Shown here piece after piece: positions 24,101-34,535 of a stretch of DNA of 64,000 bases; position 1 is the stretch's first letter, and each line of letters begins with the position of its first letter. This stretch comes from Rhodocollybia butyracea (taxonomy: Eukaryota > Basidiomycota > Agaricomycetes > Agaricales > Omphalotaceae), in contig JADNRY010000099.1 in the NCBI GenBank assembly GCA_015501585.1, positions 62,001 to 126,000 of the forward strand, given 5' to 3'. Under the pieces are notes generated by a model. It made no database searches, was not told the DNA's origin, and saw only the letters and a list, made by a program, of their open reading frames with translations. The position numbers were made by a program, and so were the translations under genes.

Positions 24101-24114
24101 AGTTTGGGGGAGAT
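24101..24114 (+). promoter_or_regulatory. Polypurine tract before the right LTR
   Basis: The run 'agtttgggggagat' directly precedes the repeat start. This is the expected position of the plus-strand primer and fixes the orientation of the element as plus. Confidence 0.6.
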
Positions 24115-26159
24115 ATTAGGCCTAAAATCGGCCTAAGGCGTGTAACCGTACATTTTGACACTTTGTACATGTTATACAATGCAATAAGAGAGTTATACGG
24201 AGCCCGAGCGTGATAGCTGTTGCCGAGGCAAAGAACTTAACAATAATACTCAGCGAGCTGTGAAGGTACGCCCACAAGCGTAGCCTAGAGCCAAGCTAGC
24301 AAGGATACCTGGGCTGCCCAGAGATGTAACGCTAGATCGTCAATCTAGTTATACCCAAGAGTTTAGACTCTCTAAACTACAGGACATCTCGAAGCGGGAT
24401 AAGTACTAAGCCAAAGCGTTACTCGAGGGAAGGAATTATGAGGGAAGGCATCCCTCGCACTAACACCCCCAACGAGCTATGTTAAGATGTGGACTTTACA
24501 GTCCGTAACAATGGACCAGAATGATCCCAAGGAAACCGTAGAGATCTATTCGCAGCACCGGTCGCAACCATGAGGACGGTAGAAACATGCTTAGTGGTCC
24601 TAGGGAAAGCTACGCGCCGGGATAGCCTTGGCAAATCGAAACATTTGATCTTAGAAATCATACACGGAAGGTCTTATCTGTTAAAGCCAACTATCGGGAA
24701 TCACTTGTACATACTCAGCGCAGTTGCTCGAGATTATCATAAGTGGTGTTGTTGGAAAGCTAGATAACAAGCCTTCTCAAGAGAATGTTAATCACACTCA
24801 GGATGGACAGAACTATCCGAGGAATAGAATGAAACTCACCCAAGGGAAACCGGGCGGCGAGTGATCATGAAGCGTAAAAGTACTCCTGACCCCGGAGAAT
24901 TGTGGAGTAATTGGAGAAACCTTGCTCGGATCAAAACACTTTAAAACTATGTTAATCCTCACGAAATCATATTTTACCTCTGATATATACCCAAGAATGG
25001 ACTATTTCTTTATTGTGTGTACCATATATAGGCTGGAGTTTCCTTTTTGAGCCAGATTCCTCTGTTCCACTCTCTTTCCGTCTCTCTCTGTATCTGTTTC
25101 ATCTATTTTTTGTATTAAACTCTCTCTACTCAGTATATAAGCCAGATATATTTATTCAATAAGACAAGTTTCTTGCCCTCGACTTGACTGCTAAGACCAG
25201 TGCTCCGTAGAACATCCCACGGGATCAGTAGCGTGACGCCTCCTGACTTGGTTATCTTAAGAAAGTAATAAACTTCACGCGCTTCGCAAAGCCCATTGAT
25301 ATCTTGATCAAATTTAAGTGTGTAGAGTTCTCTTGAACTCCAGATCAACTCAAATCTAGTTGCTTCCTTAGAGGGGACGGCTTCTAGTAAGGGATTATTC
25401 AGCTCCAGAGTGAGGGTTCCTTAGTTGACTTCTTCACAAAGTTAGACGAGCCACTAAGATTGTGGTACGAGTTCCTAGTGATTAAGTTCACTCACAATAT
25501 CGTAGCTTGGCCCAGAGTTTGGTCGAGGACTTTACGGCATCACAGCAGCTAGTGCCAGAGTTTGCCTAGGAGAATCTTAGTTTTGTTGTATTGGTTTTGG
25601 TTTTGGTTAATTGATTTGGACATACACACCTGGTTCCCTCGTACACTCGTACACCCCAACTAGGCTTCTCTCAACTTAGTTCTATGAGTTGTTGTAACGC
25701 CTCCCCTCTCCATAATCACCACTGACTGTATCCGGCGATATGGTCATCCTAGACGCCGCCGATCGACCAAACGGTCTATCTTATCATTCTATTTATTTAC
25801 TAATTATATAATAAATCCGTTACTATAAGTATTGTACGATTACTTAAGAGTCTAGTTAGTCTTTTACACCGTCGTACACACAATAGTATCCTATTTGTCG
25901 TGTTCACCGGTGTTCTTAAGGACTTTGCCCATAGGGCGCGTTATAGTTGTCTAATCTTAGTTACCCACGTTAGCGCTACAGTCTTGAACCTGGAGCAGTC
26001 GCGCATGTACATCCAATATTACAAGACTTTCCCTCGGGAATCTCTGACAACCCGCCCTTGCTCCCTTACATATCAATAGTCTGGTTAGGTGCGGTAGTGT
26101 TTTTGTTAGGTTGTTTTATAGCACCTTTCGCATACCTACATGTAAATACCCAAATAACG
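24115..26159 (+). repeat. Right LTR of the LARD-like element
   Basis: Matches the left LTR from 'attaggcctaaaatcgg' to 'tacccaaataacg' and contains a 253-bp insertion (25,693-25,945). The antisense stop of the internal gene is also conserved in this copy ('ctacatgtaaatacccaa'). Confidence 0.7.
25693..25945. mobile_element. Solo LTR nested in the right LTR, 5-bp target duplication
   Basis: Absent from the left LTR, where the flanks join as 'gagttgtccaagcttag'. Here the extra 253 bp run from TGTAAC to GTTATA (imperfect short inverted ends) and are flanked by GTTGT at 25,688-25,692 and 25,946-25,950. Size, ends and the 5-bp duplication fit a solo LTR of a small retrotransposon. Confidence 0.8.
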
Positions 26160-26160
26160 G

Positions 26161-28234
26161 TTGACTAGAAAGGATATTCCTTTCCAGTTTGGACAGGTTG
26201 AAGCATCGGCCCAGCAAAATCTCAAAGACACGTTAGCGTCGTCCTCTGCTATTTGCCCATTGGAGTATGACTCCGAAGCGCCGATTATCCTATCCGTTGA
26301 TACAAGTAAAATTTGTGTGGGGTATATCCTGATGCAACAGGATATTTTGGATCCTCAGACTCGGTTTGTGAATCAATTTGGCTCCATTACGCTCACTCCA
26401 CATGAATCAAATTATAGTCAAGCTAAACTCGAGCTCTATGGTCTTTTCCGTTCTCTTAGAGCATCCTGTTTATGGATTGTTGGAGCTCCTCATTTGGTAG
26501 TCGAGGTCGACGCCTTATATATCCATGGTATGCTTAACCACCCGGATATTCAACCTAACGCAACAATCAATCACTGGATAGCAAGTATTCTCCTGTTCTC
26601 ATTCACCATGGTTCACATCCCCACGGATCATATCGCGGCGGATAGTGTGTCTTGCCGAGAAGCTCGCCCTGAAGAACAACCGGAGCCTCCCGAGCAAATA
26701 CAAGATTGGATCGACAAGGCTAACGGCTTCCTTCATATTATCAACAAGTCCATTCTTATTCCTACTTCCCTCCACTGTCTTACTTTATCTCTTTCTACTT
26801 CCTTCCTTCTTATTCTCTCAATTTTTCTGAAGAGTCTTCTATGGATGAAGTCCCATATTCTGTTGTTCCCAGGTCAAACCGAGCGGTCGAGTTAGATAAC
26901 CGACTAGTTTCAATTCGAGACTATCTAGTCTCTTTTGAACGCCCAGTGAATTTAACTGATGAACAATATTCCTCATTTATCCGTTATGCCCTTCAATTCT
27001 TCGTTGACAACCTTACCCGCCTATGGAGAAAAGATATCAATGGCGCTCACTGTCTGGTGGCTTCGCCAGAGATTCAAATCTCTATTATTCAGGAATCTCA
27101 CGACAAGATGGGTCATCGGGGAATTTGGGCCACAACATCTATTATTCACGAACGCTTTTGGTGGCGGAAGATGGCGGAAGATGTTAAGTGGTACGTGAAG
27201 ACGTGTCACCTATGTCAGTTGCGCCAAACGGAGAAGCTCCGTATTCCACCAGTAGTAGCTGAGCTGTTGGGCCTGTTTGCTAGATATTATATGGATACGA
27301 TGGAAATGCCTCGTTCGGGGGGGTTTAAATATATTGTTCACGGTCGTTGTTCCTCCTCTGCGTACCCCGAATTCAGAAAACTTAGGCGGCAAACTGGCCA
27401 AGCAATAGCTACATGGATTTTTGAAGATATCCTATGCCAATGGGGAGCTATCTGCGAGATTATCACTGATAACGGATCTCCGTTTATTCTCGCATTGGAC
27501 TTCCTGGCGAAATGGTATGGATACAATTCACAAGCTGCTGGGGTTATTGAGCGGAAGCACTACGATGTGTGGGAAGGTCTTATCAAGCTCGCAGATGGCG
27601 ACACTTCAAATTGGAGTCCGGGAGCTCATTATATCTTTTGGTCTGAGCACGTTACTCCCGGAAGTCCATCGGAGCAAGTCCTTATTTTCTCGCGCACAGT
27701 GTTCACCCTATCCTCCCGTTAAATTTACGAGAAGCGACCTACCTAGTACCTCCTCCTGTGTCGGTTCTTTCTACTGAAGATCTATATGTGTGTCGCGCAT
27801 GTGAACTTCAGAAGCGTCTCAAGGATCTTGAAGCAATGCAGATTTATGTTTGGGGAAATCGCTTACGCTGGATCAAGAAGTGGGAGCAGGATCATGCAAA
27901 TTCAATCAAGTCTTACAATTTCGAGTCTGGAAGTCTGGTTTTGGCGCGGAATACTCGGGTAGAGAAGTCTTTCTCTGCTAAGAACAAGATGCGGTATATG
28001 GGCCCCCTTTTGGTCATTCGTCGTAATAAAGGAGGAGCTTATATTGTTGCTGAACTGGATGGAACCGTCTGGCGTAATCCAATTGGAGCATTTCGTCTTA
28101 TTCCGTATCATGTGCGTCTCATGCTGCCTATACCAGACATGAAAGATTTTATTTATATTTCAACAGAAGATTTAAAAAACATGGAGGAATCCGAAGATCC
28201 CGATTTTTCAGAGGATTTTCCTCTCGAGGATTGA
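26161..28234 (+). pseudogene. Gypsy (Ty3) pol fragment: RNase H and integrase, two frameshifts
   Basis: The fragment starts at the RT/RNase H connection (LTRKDIPFQFG). RNase H acidic residues are visible in ILSVDTSK, SQAKLELYGL, VVEVDALYI and IPTDHIAADSVS. Integrase follows: zinc finger H-X3-H ... C-X2-C (HDKMGH; CHLC), core D (YYMDTMEM), D (IITDNGSPF) and E (GVIERKHYD), then the C-terminal part (SGSLVLARNTRVEK; RYMGPLLVIRRNKGGAY). Frame changes occur near 26,770-26,840 and near 27,655. About eight residues that normally precede YNSQA are missing. The gag, protease and RT are absent; the fragment begins exactly at the end of the right LTR of the neighbouring element. The integrase subtype is the one common in Agaricomycetes. 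Confidence 0.85.
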
Positions 28235-28352
28235 ATTCCTATTCTTTCTTCCCCTTACTCTCTTCCAGTCATCATTGTTTCCCTCCAGATCCATACATTC
28301 CTAGTTCCTTCAGTTCCCCCACAAATCTCAAATATATTTTCTTCATTCCAGT

Positions 28353-28892
28353 TCAAAGGAATTGGTTTCCGTTGTTCTCTGCATCGCACTCTTCATCGTC
28401 AAGCCCCTCCGTGAAGTTCATGTTCAAGAACGTAATCACGGAACTGAGGTCGTCCTTCGCATAGAACCTATACCTATGAACTTCGTACTGGTATATTCTC
28501 TTTACCACTTACCTGTCCGGTCCACAAAAAATCAGCCATGTATCCGAATCCACGGTATGCTCCTCTTGGATGACCACAGGAAAAGGTCTCGACATTCCGT
28601 AGTATTTCAAAAGTCCAGGAGATTCTGTAATGGCTTCAACCAAAACCTTGCTCGGAAATAGTTGAAGGACATAACCCGGCATGTTATAGAGATTATTGAA
28701 GAAGTCATCGGGAAGTTTCGGTGCTGCCGTTCCCTCGGGACAGTTGTCTATAACTTTGAGGAAGTCAAAGTAGTGCCAGGCGAGTGAACTGTTAGCCTCG
28801 TAACTATTTTTGTATTCCTTCCAGTTGAGGATTGCATTCTCAAACTGAAGGGAGCGGAAATGGTAATGGTTTTCGTCTTGGGTTTTGAGCAT
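28353..28892 (-). CDS. Intact antisense two-exon gene between Gypsy integrase and 3' LTR
   Basis: Exon 1 is 28,892-28,513, a 69-nt GT-AG intron is 28,512-28,444, and exon 2 is 28,443-28,353. Phases agree (380 + 91 nt = 157 codons including the stop), giving 156 aa with no lesion. The protein starts MLKTQDENHYHFRSLQFENA, has aromatic-rich helical stretches (WHYFDFLKVI; GYVLQLFPSKVLVEAI; LLKYYGMSRPFPVVIQ) and an acidic tail (GLDDEECDAENNGNQFL). I do not recognise it. It lies tail to tail with pol (119 bp from its stop) and about 160 bp before the polypurine tract, so it seems to be a component of the Gypsy element, transcribed against pol. Confidence 0.6.
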
Positions 28893-29040
28893 GGTGGTTA
28901 CTCGAGAAGATGTTTTACTTTTAACTCCTATTTTTCTGTTGATGTCATTTCATCCTTATCTTTTTTGTTCTTATCTCGATTCTTATCTTTCTTTGATTTT
29001 CATTTTGATTTCTTTTGATCTTATCTCCCTGGTTTTCGTT

Positions 29041-29300
29041 AAAAGTACCGAGGGGATGTCGAGCTCCATACGAGTCTACGTGAGGATCTCGACATTATTA
29101 GGTATACTTACAAGGCCTGAGTAGTAGTTACTTAAAGTAGATACTTATCTAACAGCTCTGGACTTGTTCTATGTAAATTTTCACTTATGAATCTAGTTAC
29201 CTTTCTATCATCTCACAGTCTGATTAAGACTACTTCTAATCAATCTTAACTTGTTTATTCTATTCTAGAGGGAGTTGATTTTGTAGAAAAGACTACTCGA
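29041..29300 (+). repeat. Polypurine tract and start of the Gypsy 3' LTR
   Basis: The purine run 'accgagggga' is followed by TGTCGAGCTCC at 29,057. TG as the first bases after a purine tract is the expected 3' LTR start. The right end cannot be fixed because no second copy lies in the window; sequence related to repeat R2 begins near 29,310. Confidence 0.5.
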
Positions 29301-29309
29301 AGCCCCAAC

Positions 29310-29515
29310 AAACTCGAAGCTACACCAAAAAGCACGAGAGTTTCACAAAGCATCAATTTAAATGAGCAAGGCCTTGAGCAAATTAAAGTAAAAGCTCCAA
29401 TACCAAAGGCGTGATCAGTGAGGGTTCCAAGCTTGGACTGTCAGTATACCTGTTTCGTTTGAGGACCTGGCATTTGCAGATCATTCGCAACTTGGTGGAT
29501 ATCTCACGTCTATTA
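29310..29515. repeat. Repeat R2, copy 1
   Basis: Shared with 58,985-59,128: 'ccaaaggcgtgat', 'cctgtttcgtttgaggacc', 'gcagatcattcg', 'aacttggtggatatctc'. Identity is high over ~140 bp. Function unknown. Confidence 0.7.
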
Positions 29516-29590
29516 TGTCGGAGAATTGTTTTGTACATTATAATGGGCCTGCCGTGATAATAGAATTACAATGCCGAGATAAGTTAATAC

Positions 29591-29704
29591 CAAACGCTAT
29601 CATGCAATCATAATGACTGCCGATTGTTATCATGCAATTATAATGACTGCCGATTGTTATCAGGCAATTATAATAACTCCCAATCGTTAGCAAGCAATCA
29701 TAAT
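29591..29704. repeat. 30-bp tandem repeat, about 3.7 units
   Basis: 'catgcaatcataatgactgc' and variants start at 29,601, 29,631, 29,661 and 29,691, an exact 30-bp period. Later units carry more substitutions. Confidence 0.85.
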
Positions 29705-30403
29705 GTCACGTCCGGTTGGAAATGGTTTGCAGCCTATGCACAACTATCCCTCTAGGCTCAAAGTAAACCAGGTTGTGAGCCTCCGAGGCGGTTATCGATC
29801 GGGCAATACTGTTCTTGCAACCATGAAATGTGACACGTGACCAGTTATCTCCTGTTGTTCCAACTTCCAACTTCCAACGACGTGAATGCTTAAGATGAAG
29901 GACCCGCCGGCGCTAGCTCAAGATATCAGTTGCTCGACATGCTGGGGAGTGGATTAATAACTCTCACCAAAAGTAATCAAGGCAAAGGTGAAATTCAAGG
30001 ATAAACAACAAAATTGCTGATCTTCTGAATGAAACAGGACTTGCTTTTCATCAAGCTTTTCATCCTACTCAACTGCTGCTGGTTTTCATAATGAAAGTAC
30101 TTAGCTTTGGAACTGTTGTATGAAGGTGCTGGTAGATCACTTCAAGGAGCACAAAAGTACATAGCTTTCAGAAACCATGCCATAAACATTTTATGCCCTG
30201 TTCGTTTCCATCCCAGCCACCAGCAGTATCAGGAGCAGATGACTACAAAATCAAAGTCTAGTGGACTTTGACAACCACGATTGCATAGATAATCCCAGTC
30301 TTGGAATCAGAAATAAAAATGACAAGTCTACTTTCGATCTGTAGATCATTGTTGGCACCTTTGACCAAGGGCTGGTGTGCAACGCGAATAGATAGTTTTG
30401 CGA
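29705..30403. other. Intergenic, nothing recognised
   Basis: No ORF of note and no terminal repeats. It ends at the 9-bp duplication that flanks the Mutator-like element. Confidence 0.4.
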
Positions 30404-30412
30404 GGTTGAATC

Positions 30413-32605
30413 GAGTGTGAGCAAATTACCTTATTTTTCTACCTTATCTACCTTATTCGACCTTATTTCAATGTCAAATAAGGTAGTGATCGATTCCCAC
30501 ACTTATGACAAGTTACCGGGAAATCTCGGCTAGAACGCCACTACCTTGTAATTGAGTGACCACTTAAACGAGCTACATACCTCATTCAGATAAGTATTTG
30601 TCTACATCTACTACCTTGTACAACTTCGTTGATACAACACTGTTTGTCATCTTACTACCCACAACTTGAATGTTAGTACAGACATTTTACTTATTGTACA
30701 GTACACTGTACATAGTATATAACATGTAGGGATCCACACTGTAACTGTAGTATGTCTTGTATGTAAGTCTGTAGGCAGATACTATCAAAACTACATGTCT
30801 ACCTACAAACATCCAGTGACTCTGTAGTCACAGATATACAAACATGTCAGTGAAGTGCTTACAAGTTACCATGGGTCAAACACTGACTCCACCCTACACC
30901 CATAACACCCCAATAGCACCCTTAGTATAACCTGAAGGCTGCTGGGGTTTGGCTGAGATTAATTGAAGACTAATGAACTCTCCATGGGATGGGTGCACAG
31001 AATATTCAGGAAATTGTTGACTGAACATTGGATGAAGTACTGTATAGATGTACTGCCCCACACTTGGTCAGCAGGGAGTGCTTGTGCCTTCGACTTTTGC
31101 TTTGCTAATATCATACTTGACGTTGTCGGAACATAATCTCCGATCTAGAACTGCGAGGATTGGATTGGCTATGCCAAGCATTTCTCCATCACTACCCTTT
31201 TGGGTTATATCTTTGAAAACAACATGGGCACAGTGTTTGATCGGTACTTCAAGATTATCTCCCTGAAAACGCTGGCTTCGCTCTTTACCATGGTGAGTGG
31301 GAATATTCAAAAATTTTACCTGCAATACATGATCTCATGAAGCTGAGCTAGGTACGTACGTGCAAGTCTCACCGAATGGGCAAGTGGGGAGTGCATAAAA
31401 GTCAAGAAATTCAGCAAGGAAGAGCATCGGAAACGGTGCAAATATACTTTCTTGTATTGTCATTTGTATTGAATTTTATTTTAGGGCTCGAGCATATCCT
31501 AAACTCATGAATGAAGTCGGAAAGCATCTCATATTTCCGGCGACATTGAAAATGAGCTTTAAATGGAGGCACGTACTGGCGATACCGAGTCAGAGGCAAG
31601 TGAATCCGATTCACCAACGGATCTGTTCATGGTTCTGGTATTTCTCCAGATGCAGAGGCAGATGATTCTTGAGATGGTTGGTGAATATACATGTCTAGAT
31701 TTGTTATGTATTATATCTTAAACTTACTCTCTTTAATTCAATGATGATATTTTTGATACACAATTTGCGTTGAACTGTACCTCTTATGCTGGACTCTGGA
31801 GCATACGTGTGGAGTAATGAGTATATCTAGGCTGGCTATGCAGTACAGATAGTAGCTGAATAGCTGTAGAGTGCACGGAGCGTACCTGACTGAAACGAGT
31901 TTACTACACCGATGGAAAGGAGAGCGGGGTCTGAGTCGCGCGGAGCGTACACTGACCGTTGGTGAGTGACAAGGCAAGAAGCCATCACTAGTTGTCAAAG
32001 TTCAAACTCCGCTACCTTATTTATATTGAAATCAAAAGTCCGCTACCTTATAATTGATGCGCGTTATTTCTGTGCGCGCTGAGTACGTCCAAGTATGCTG
32101 AGGTGCACACCGAGGGTAGATGCGTGCATCCGAATTTCTCTAAATAACAGTCCCGTCGACCTGCATGTAGCTCAATTTAATACTAGTTTGCAAAGTGTAA
32201 GCTTAGTCGAAGTATCAGTGGGTAACGATACTTACATCAGCCTCTTGGATTATTGTTGCCAGTAGCACGATACAGAGTCCTGATTCTGAGGAGAAACTGA
32301 CTTAAACTATACAGTATATGTTATAATATGTATGATATCACATGTAATGTCAGTGATACACTAGTAGACTGGTGTATAAACAGCAGGATGTTATCATAGT
32401 CGATGTTGGCAAGTATTTGGTGTAATTGTGAGGTCTAAATATGTTTGCTTTCAAGCCAAAGTAAAATCAGGTAATAAGGTCAAAGAAGGTAATTTGTTCA
32501 ATAAGGTCCTTTAAGTACCTTAAAGGTAGGTTAAGGTAGTTTCAACACATAAAGTAGCTGTAAGGTAGCGGAGTTTAAATAAGGTAAGGTAAATTGTCAC
32601 CCACC
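30413..32605. mobile_element. Mutator-like DNA element with 9-bp target duplication and TACCTTA-rich ends
   Basis: GGTTGAATC occurs at 30,404-30,412 and again at 32,606-32,614. Between them, related inverted ends read GAGTGTGAGCAAATTACCTTA-like on the left and, in complement, GGTGGGTGACAATTTACC on the right. Subterminal zones are packed with ACCTTA/TAAGGT words (30,427-30,485, 31,990-32,040 and 32,470-32,590). A 9-bp duplication and long imperfect ends fit a MULE. No transposase is recognisable; the element is probably non-autonomous or decayed. Confidence 0.7.
31068..31617 (-). CDS. Possible two-exon gene inside the Mutator-like element
   Basis: A minus-strand exon (31,617 to about 31,411; RIHLPLTRYRQYVPPF, YEMLSDFIHEFRI) and a second one (about 31,319-31,068; VKFLNIPTHHGKERSQRF, GIANPILAVLDRRLCSDN) could be joined by a GT-AG intron ending in 'tgtattgcag' near 31,320. 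Both read like genuine protein, but I recognise no domain and the donor is not certain. It may be cargo or a captured gene fragment. Confidence 0.3.
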
Positions 32606-32614
32606 GGTTGAATC

Positions 32615-33325
32615 TGAATTGAGTATCAAAGTCGCGCTGATTAAAAATCTCGGCGGTGCCACAATAAAATATGTAACCACAGGTGAGCGTTTTGTCGGTT
32701 TGGCCATGCTGGAGCCAAAGAGAATGAGGGGAAGGAATGTGAGGAGTGTTGGTGTTAGAAGCGGCTGTGGAAATGGAGGTGAGTTTGTCAGGTATTCTCA
32801 TCATTCCTTTGGTTCTTTTGAGTCAAGTATAAACCCGCCCTCCATCTGTCATTCCAGGGATGTTGAACTTTCACGTTTGAGCATTAAGCAAGGGTGGAAT
32901 AACATCCGCACTCCCGCCTTCCTTTTGTTTTTCATGGATATTGTGCAAGACAAATTTTAATTTCTTTATTTGGCCAGTCTTTTTGGCACTCCAAGTATTC
33001 AAAGTGCTAAATTCATGCTGGTGCACAGATCTTGTTTTTATGAACAAGCATGACATCCAGGTTTCTCAATAAATAGGCATTCACCATGTTGGCCTTGACT
33101 TGATAAATTTGGGCAAAGATGTGAGTTTCTACAGTGATTTTCCGGAGGCCCGCTTTCCACTTTGGAAGAGGTATCCAAATTAGGGAGCACAAAGCTCACC
33201 ATTCCAAACTCAAGTTTGGAGATTTGATTGCCATCTTTGGTGTCAAAAGAGGTTGGACCAGATGTATCATTACCGCGTTGTACTGGTTGCCTATCTGGCA
33301 GTGACAGCTGATATGTCCATACTCG
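32615..33325. other. Unassigned stretch
   Basis: Overlapping ORFs on both strands (32,520-33,056) without recognisable motif or splice pattern. Confidence 0.3.
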
Positions 33326-33336
33326 CCATACCAGTG

Positions 33337-33513
33337 TAAGAATACTCAGTACGATATCCCAGGAACACGTCGAGTGTAATCAACTCTATTAATAAATAAC
33401 TATACCTGTAAGAATACTCAGTACAATATCTAGATAAGTACAGTAGTCAGTAAGGTAAAGTTAAAGTAAGAAAAATAAACATGCACCCCAGGAACACGTC
33501 GAGTGTAATCAAC
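33337..33513. repeat. Interleaved direct repeats (A-B-A-B)
   Basis: 'gtaagaatactcagtac' occurs near 33,337 and 33,410; 'caggaacacgtcgagtgtaa' occurs near 33,360 and 33,488. The alternation with unequal spacing indicates a tandem duplication of a ~75-130 bp segment later altered by an indel. Confidence 0.75.
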
Positions 33514-33710
33514 TGGGATGCTTCTTTGTAACTACTCTAAGTTAAATACGAAGGTTCAGAAGAGGGATGAAACATGAAGGTAATGGATCAATGATAAAGA
33601 AAGATTGAGGAATAAGATAAACGAAAGGGTGAAGTATTACCCGCATAGTTATCCCGGTTGAACACGGTGGCGGGACTTCTCTCCTCCAGCCTGGACCGTA
33701 TGGATCTACG

Positions 33711-34079
33711 TCAACCAGAAACATCAACCAGTGGCAAAATATTTATTCTTCTGAACAAGAGCTGATTTTGGCGCCTTGAGCGGTTGACATGCAAATACTG
33801 GCTATTCTTGTGATGTTCACGGATTGGGCTCTGCTGGTGAGCAAAGCTATTGGATTCATAATTATATTTGTATTGGCTTGAATCATGGCTACTAGATTCA
33901 CTGTCAGAGTGCCATGGATGGTCAGAGTTGCTGCCCTGAGGCTCGGATCCATCGACTGTCAATTCATCCACTGAAGATTCATTGCCAAAATACCGGAGTT
34001 GAAGTGTCAGACTCGGAATCCTGAGAAGATCTGTCCTCCGGCTTGGTAGAGTAGTCACTACTGACCAAGGCATTCTCAA
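33711..34079 (-). CDS. Ser/Asp-rich ORF, doubtful
   Basis: 122 codons. The middle is Ser/Asp/His rich (SSVDELTVDGSEPQ; HSDSESSSHDSSQYKYNYES), typical of disordered regions in retroelement Gag or host regulatory proteins. There is no domain to name and no supporting neighbour. It may be a fragment. Confidence 0.25.
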   Translation of the reverse strand: MRMPWSVVTTLPSRRTDLLRIPSLTLQLRYFGNESSVDELTVDGSEPQGSNSDHPWHSDSESSSHDSSQYKYNYESNSFAHQQSPIREHHKNSQYLHVNRSRRQNQLLFRRINILPLVDVSG

Positions 34080-34136
34080 TCATCTCAACAAGTCAGCCAC
34101 AAGCTCTGAGACCAGCTCGGGCGCTCCACGTGTTCA

Positions 34137-34535
34137 CACTGGAGGCATTGACCATGGCATCTGAAATTGGATGCTTTAATATCATCTCGATAGGCTCTTG
34201 AAAGGCACCTCGAAAGGCATCTGAGGATCACATATTGGCCTTGTCACACTTGTCTATAGCGATCTAAATCAATGGCCATTTATTTCTTCAGCCAGTCTCA
34301 AAGGGCTTTGAAGCAGAAACAAAATTCAGTATTGGTCAATGACCCCTTTGTCTCTACTTCAAAGACCTTTGAGACTTGTCAAAGGAAGGATTAGCCATTG
34401 ATTTGAATTCTTTATATAAGAGTGTGACAAGGTCAAAGGAGGGCCAATGTGTCATTTTCAGATGCCGTTCAAGGTGCCTATTGGGATGATATTAAAGCAT
34501 CTGATTTTCAGATGCCATGGTCGATGCCCCCAGTG
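34137..34535. mobile_element. CACTA-type MITE with 3-bp target duplication TCA
   Basis: The ends are CACTGG... and ...CCAGTG with ~110-bp imperfect inverted repeats ('gaccatggcatctgaaa', 'gatgctttaatatcat', 'ccttgtcacact'). TCA flanks it at 34,134-34,136 and 34,536-34,538. CACTR ends plus a 3-bp duplication are the CACTA/EnSpm signature. The centre (about 34,250-34,420) has no ORF. Confidence 0.88.

Larger units (their letters stand above)
19213..26159 (+). mobile_element. Large LTR-type retroelement without visible pol (LARD-like), carrying an antisense gene
   Basis: Two ~2-kb direct repeats (19,213-21,319 and 24,115-26,159) enclose a 2.8-kb interior. A purine tract (agtttgggggagat, 24,101-24,114) lies directly before the right repeat, as a polypurine tract does. 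Each repeat has a TATATA-type box followed by a pyrimidine-rich start region (near 20,118-20,220 and 25,020-25,130), so the element reads on the plus strand. The interior holds no gag, protease, RT or integrase; instead it holds one spliced gene on the opposite strand. I see no clear primer-binding site and no 5-bp target duplication, so the termini are not certain. The repeats are not bounded by TG...CA. Confidence 0.65.

Noticed and set aside
19213..26159. Reading the LTR element in minus orientation so that the internal gene is sense
   Set aside because: The purine tract before the right LTR and the TATA-plus-pyrimidine start regions all point to plus; no purine tract is seen next to the left LTR on the minus strand.
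29591..29704. Possible CRISPR array
   Set aside because: Period is 30 bp with no unique spacers and the sequence is eukaryotic; a plain tandem repeat.
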